Part shown: piece by piece, positions 5,440-6,346 of the stretch
Layout of the letters: each line of letters starts with the position of its first letter
Position numbering within the stretch: position 1 is the first letter of the stretch
Origin: Alphaproteobacteria bacterium
Lineage (GTDB): Bacteria > Pseudomonadota > Alphaproteobacteria > RF32 > UBA3637
Direction of reading: 5' to 3'
DNA: 6,346 nt
Assembly (NCBI GenBank): GCA_017414845.1
Contig: JAFQJY010000011.1
Span: forward strand, 1-6,346
Translations under genes and position numbers: made by a program
Notes under the pieces: generated by a model
Told to the model about the DNA's origin: nothing
What the model saw: the letters and a program-made list of their open reading frames with translations, nothing else
The model's database searches: none

Positions 5440-6346
5440 ATGACAGAAAAAGAAGAAAAGATTTCAAAAACAGCGGAAAGAAAAACAAAGTCGCCCTGTG
5501 CGGAATGTCCTAAAAACAAAAAAAAACAAACCGAAAATGAAAAAAACATTTATCCGGTATTGCCTTTGCGGGACATTGTTGTTTTTCCACATATGATTGT
5601 TCCTCTTTTTGTAGGACGTGAGAAATCTGTCAATGCACTGGACAGTGTTGTGAATGGAGATAAGCAGATTCTCCTTGTCAGTCAAAAAGACTCGGCTGTT
5701 GATAACCCGAAATCAGATGATTTAAACAGAACAGGGACACTATCTACGGTATTACAGTTACTCAGGCTTCCTGACGGAACCGTCAAAGTTTTAATAGAAG
5801 GGATTAAACGTGCAAAAATAGAGGAGTTTATTACCGAAACGCCCTATTTCCAAGCACATGTTTCCGACTATCCTGACGAAGAAAACGCTGAGAAAGAACA
5901 GGATTTGAATGCTCTCTTTCTAACCGTTAAAACACAGTTTGAAAGTTATGTTCGTTTAAACAAGCGCATTTCACCGGAGGCTCTTGTTTCCGTCAGTCAA
6001 ATGAAAAGTCCCGAGATGCTCGCTGATGCCGTTGCATCACACTTGAGCATCAAATTGGCAGAGAAACAACGGATTTTGGAACTGCCCTCTCTTGCCGAAC
6101 GTTTAGAAGCACTTTTTGAGGCTATGGAAAATGAAATCAATGTCTTACAGGTAGAAAGTAAAATTCGTCGCCGTGTTAAAAGACAAATGGAAAAAACACA
6201 ACGTGAATACTACTTGAACGAACAAATGAAAGCCATTCAAAAGGAACTCGGTGACGGCAACGAATACAGTGACGTACAGGAACTTGAAAAGAAAGTTGAC
6301 AAAGCCCGTATGCCGAAAGAAGCCCGAGAAAAAGCAAAAGGCGAAC
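5440..6346 (+). CDS. lon: Lon protease, N-terminal part (continues beyond window)
   Basis: Lon is a soluble hexameric AAA+ serine protease for damaged and short-lived proteins. From the ATG at 5440, 302 complete codons stay open to the window end. Residues 38 onward (YPVLPLRD, VFPHMIVPLFVGREKS, LLVSQKD, VKVLIEGIKRAK) are the Lon substrate-binding N-domain. The segment from KIRRRVKRQMEKTQREYYLNEQ to the cut end is the long-helix region that precedes the AAA+ module. The ATPase and Ser-Lys protease domains lie outside the window. The first 36 residues are a Lys/Glu-rich extension with CAEC at 20-23, about 27 residues longer than the E. coli N-terminus. No ATG, GTG or TTG closer to the domain could replace this start. 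Only 2 nt separate it from the clpX stop, and the upstream GGGAAG (5428-5433) is a modest Shine-Dalgarno, so coupling to clpX translation is likely. Confidence 0.97.
   Translation, partial: MTEKEEKISKTAERKTKSPCAECPKNKKKQTENEKNIYPVLPLRDIVVFPHMIVPLFVGREKSVNALDSVVNGDKQILLVSQKDSAVDNPKSDDLNRTGTLSTVLQLLRLPDGTVKVLIEGIKRAKIEEFITETPYFQAHVSDYPDEENAEKEQDLNALFLTVKTQFESYVRLNKRISPEALVSVSQMKSPEMLADAVASHLSIKLAEKQRILELPSLAERLEALFEAMENEINVLQVESKIRRRVKRQMEKTQREYYLNEQMKAIQKELGDGNEYSDVQELEKKVDKARMPKEAREKAKGE

Noticed and set aside
2438..5685. Minus-strand open frames inside tig, clpX and lon
   Set aside because: They are low-complexity Ser/Phe-rich shadows of Lys/Glu-rich coding strands, and the conserved genes on the plus strand explain the sequence.

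Overview
This window is a moderately AT-rich bacterial chromosome segment. It is dense with genes, with short intergenic gaps and no insertion sequences, CRISPR arrays or phage genes. The order tRNA-Leu, tig, clpP, clpX, lon is the classic proteobacterial protein-quality-control cluster. The protein sequences look most like an alphaproteobacterium of the AT-rich, uncultured or host-associated kind; that placement is inferred from recalled family resemblance, not from a search.

Left part, minus strand (1-1912). Two genes point leftwards. A partial small gene (198 to beyond position 1) encodes a DUF2934-like protein that is unusually rich in cysteine and has a Lys/Ala/Cys tail. It has its own recognisable promoter (TTGTTT, 17 bp, TATATT), preceded by a run of A-tracts. 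Upstream of it lies prfC (1912 to 323), which encodes peptide chain release factor 3 at its usual length of 529 residues.

Middle (1913-2177). This is a divergent intergenic region of about 130 bp. It holds a 14-bp perfect palindrome and a good plus-strand promoter (TAGACT, 17 bp, TATATT), then a tRNA-Leu gene with anticodon UAG, a long variable arm and encoded CCA. No terminator and no convincing second promoter lie between the tRNA and tig, so the tRNA is probably the first element of the protease operon transcript.

Right part, plus strand (2178-6346). tig (trigger factor), clpP (proteolytic subunit), clpX (unfoldase) and lon (ATP-dependent protease, cut by the window end) follow with gaps of 16, 10 and 2 nt. 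Trigger factor receives nascent chains at the ribosome exit. ClpXP and Lon unfold and degrade damaged, tagged or regulatory proteins. On the other strand, RF3 recycles release factors at termination, so almost the whole window concerns the end of translation and the fate of its product.

I found no new multi-gene system. The points worth a second look are inside known families: the cysteine array in the DUF2934-like protein, an insertion of about 10 residues in the ClpX zinc finger, a Lys-rich N-terminal extension with a CxxC on Lon, and the palindrome and tRNA at the head of the operon.
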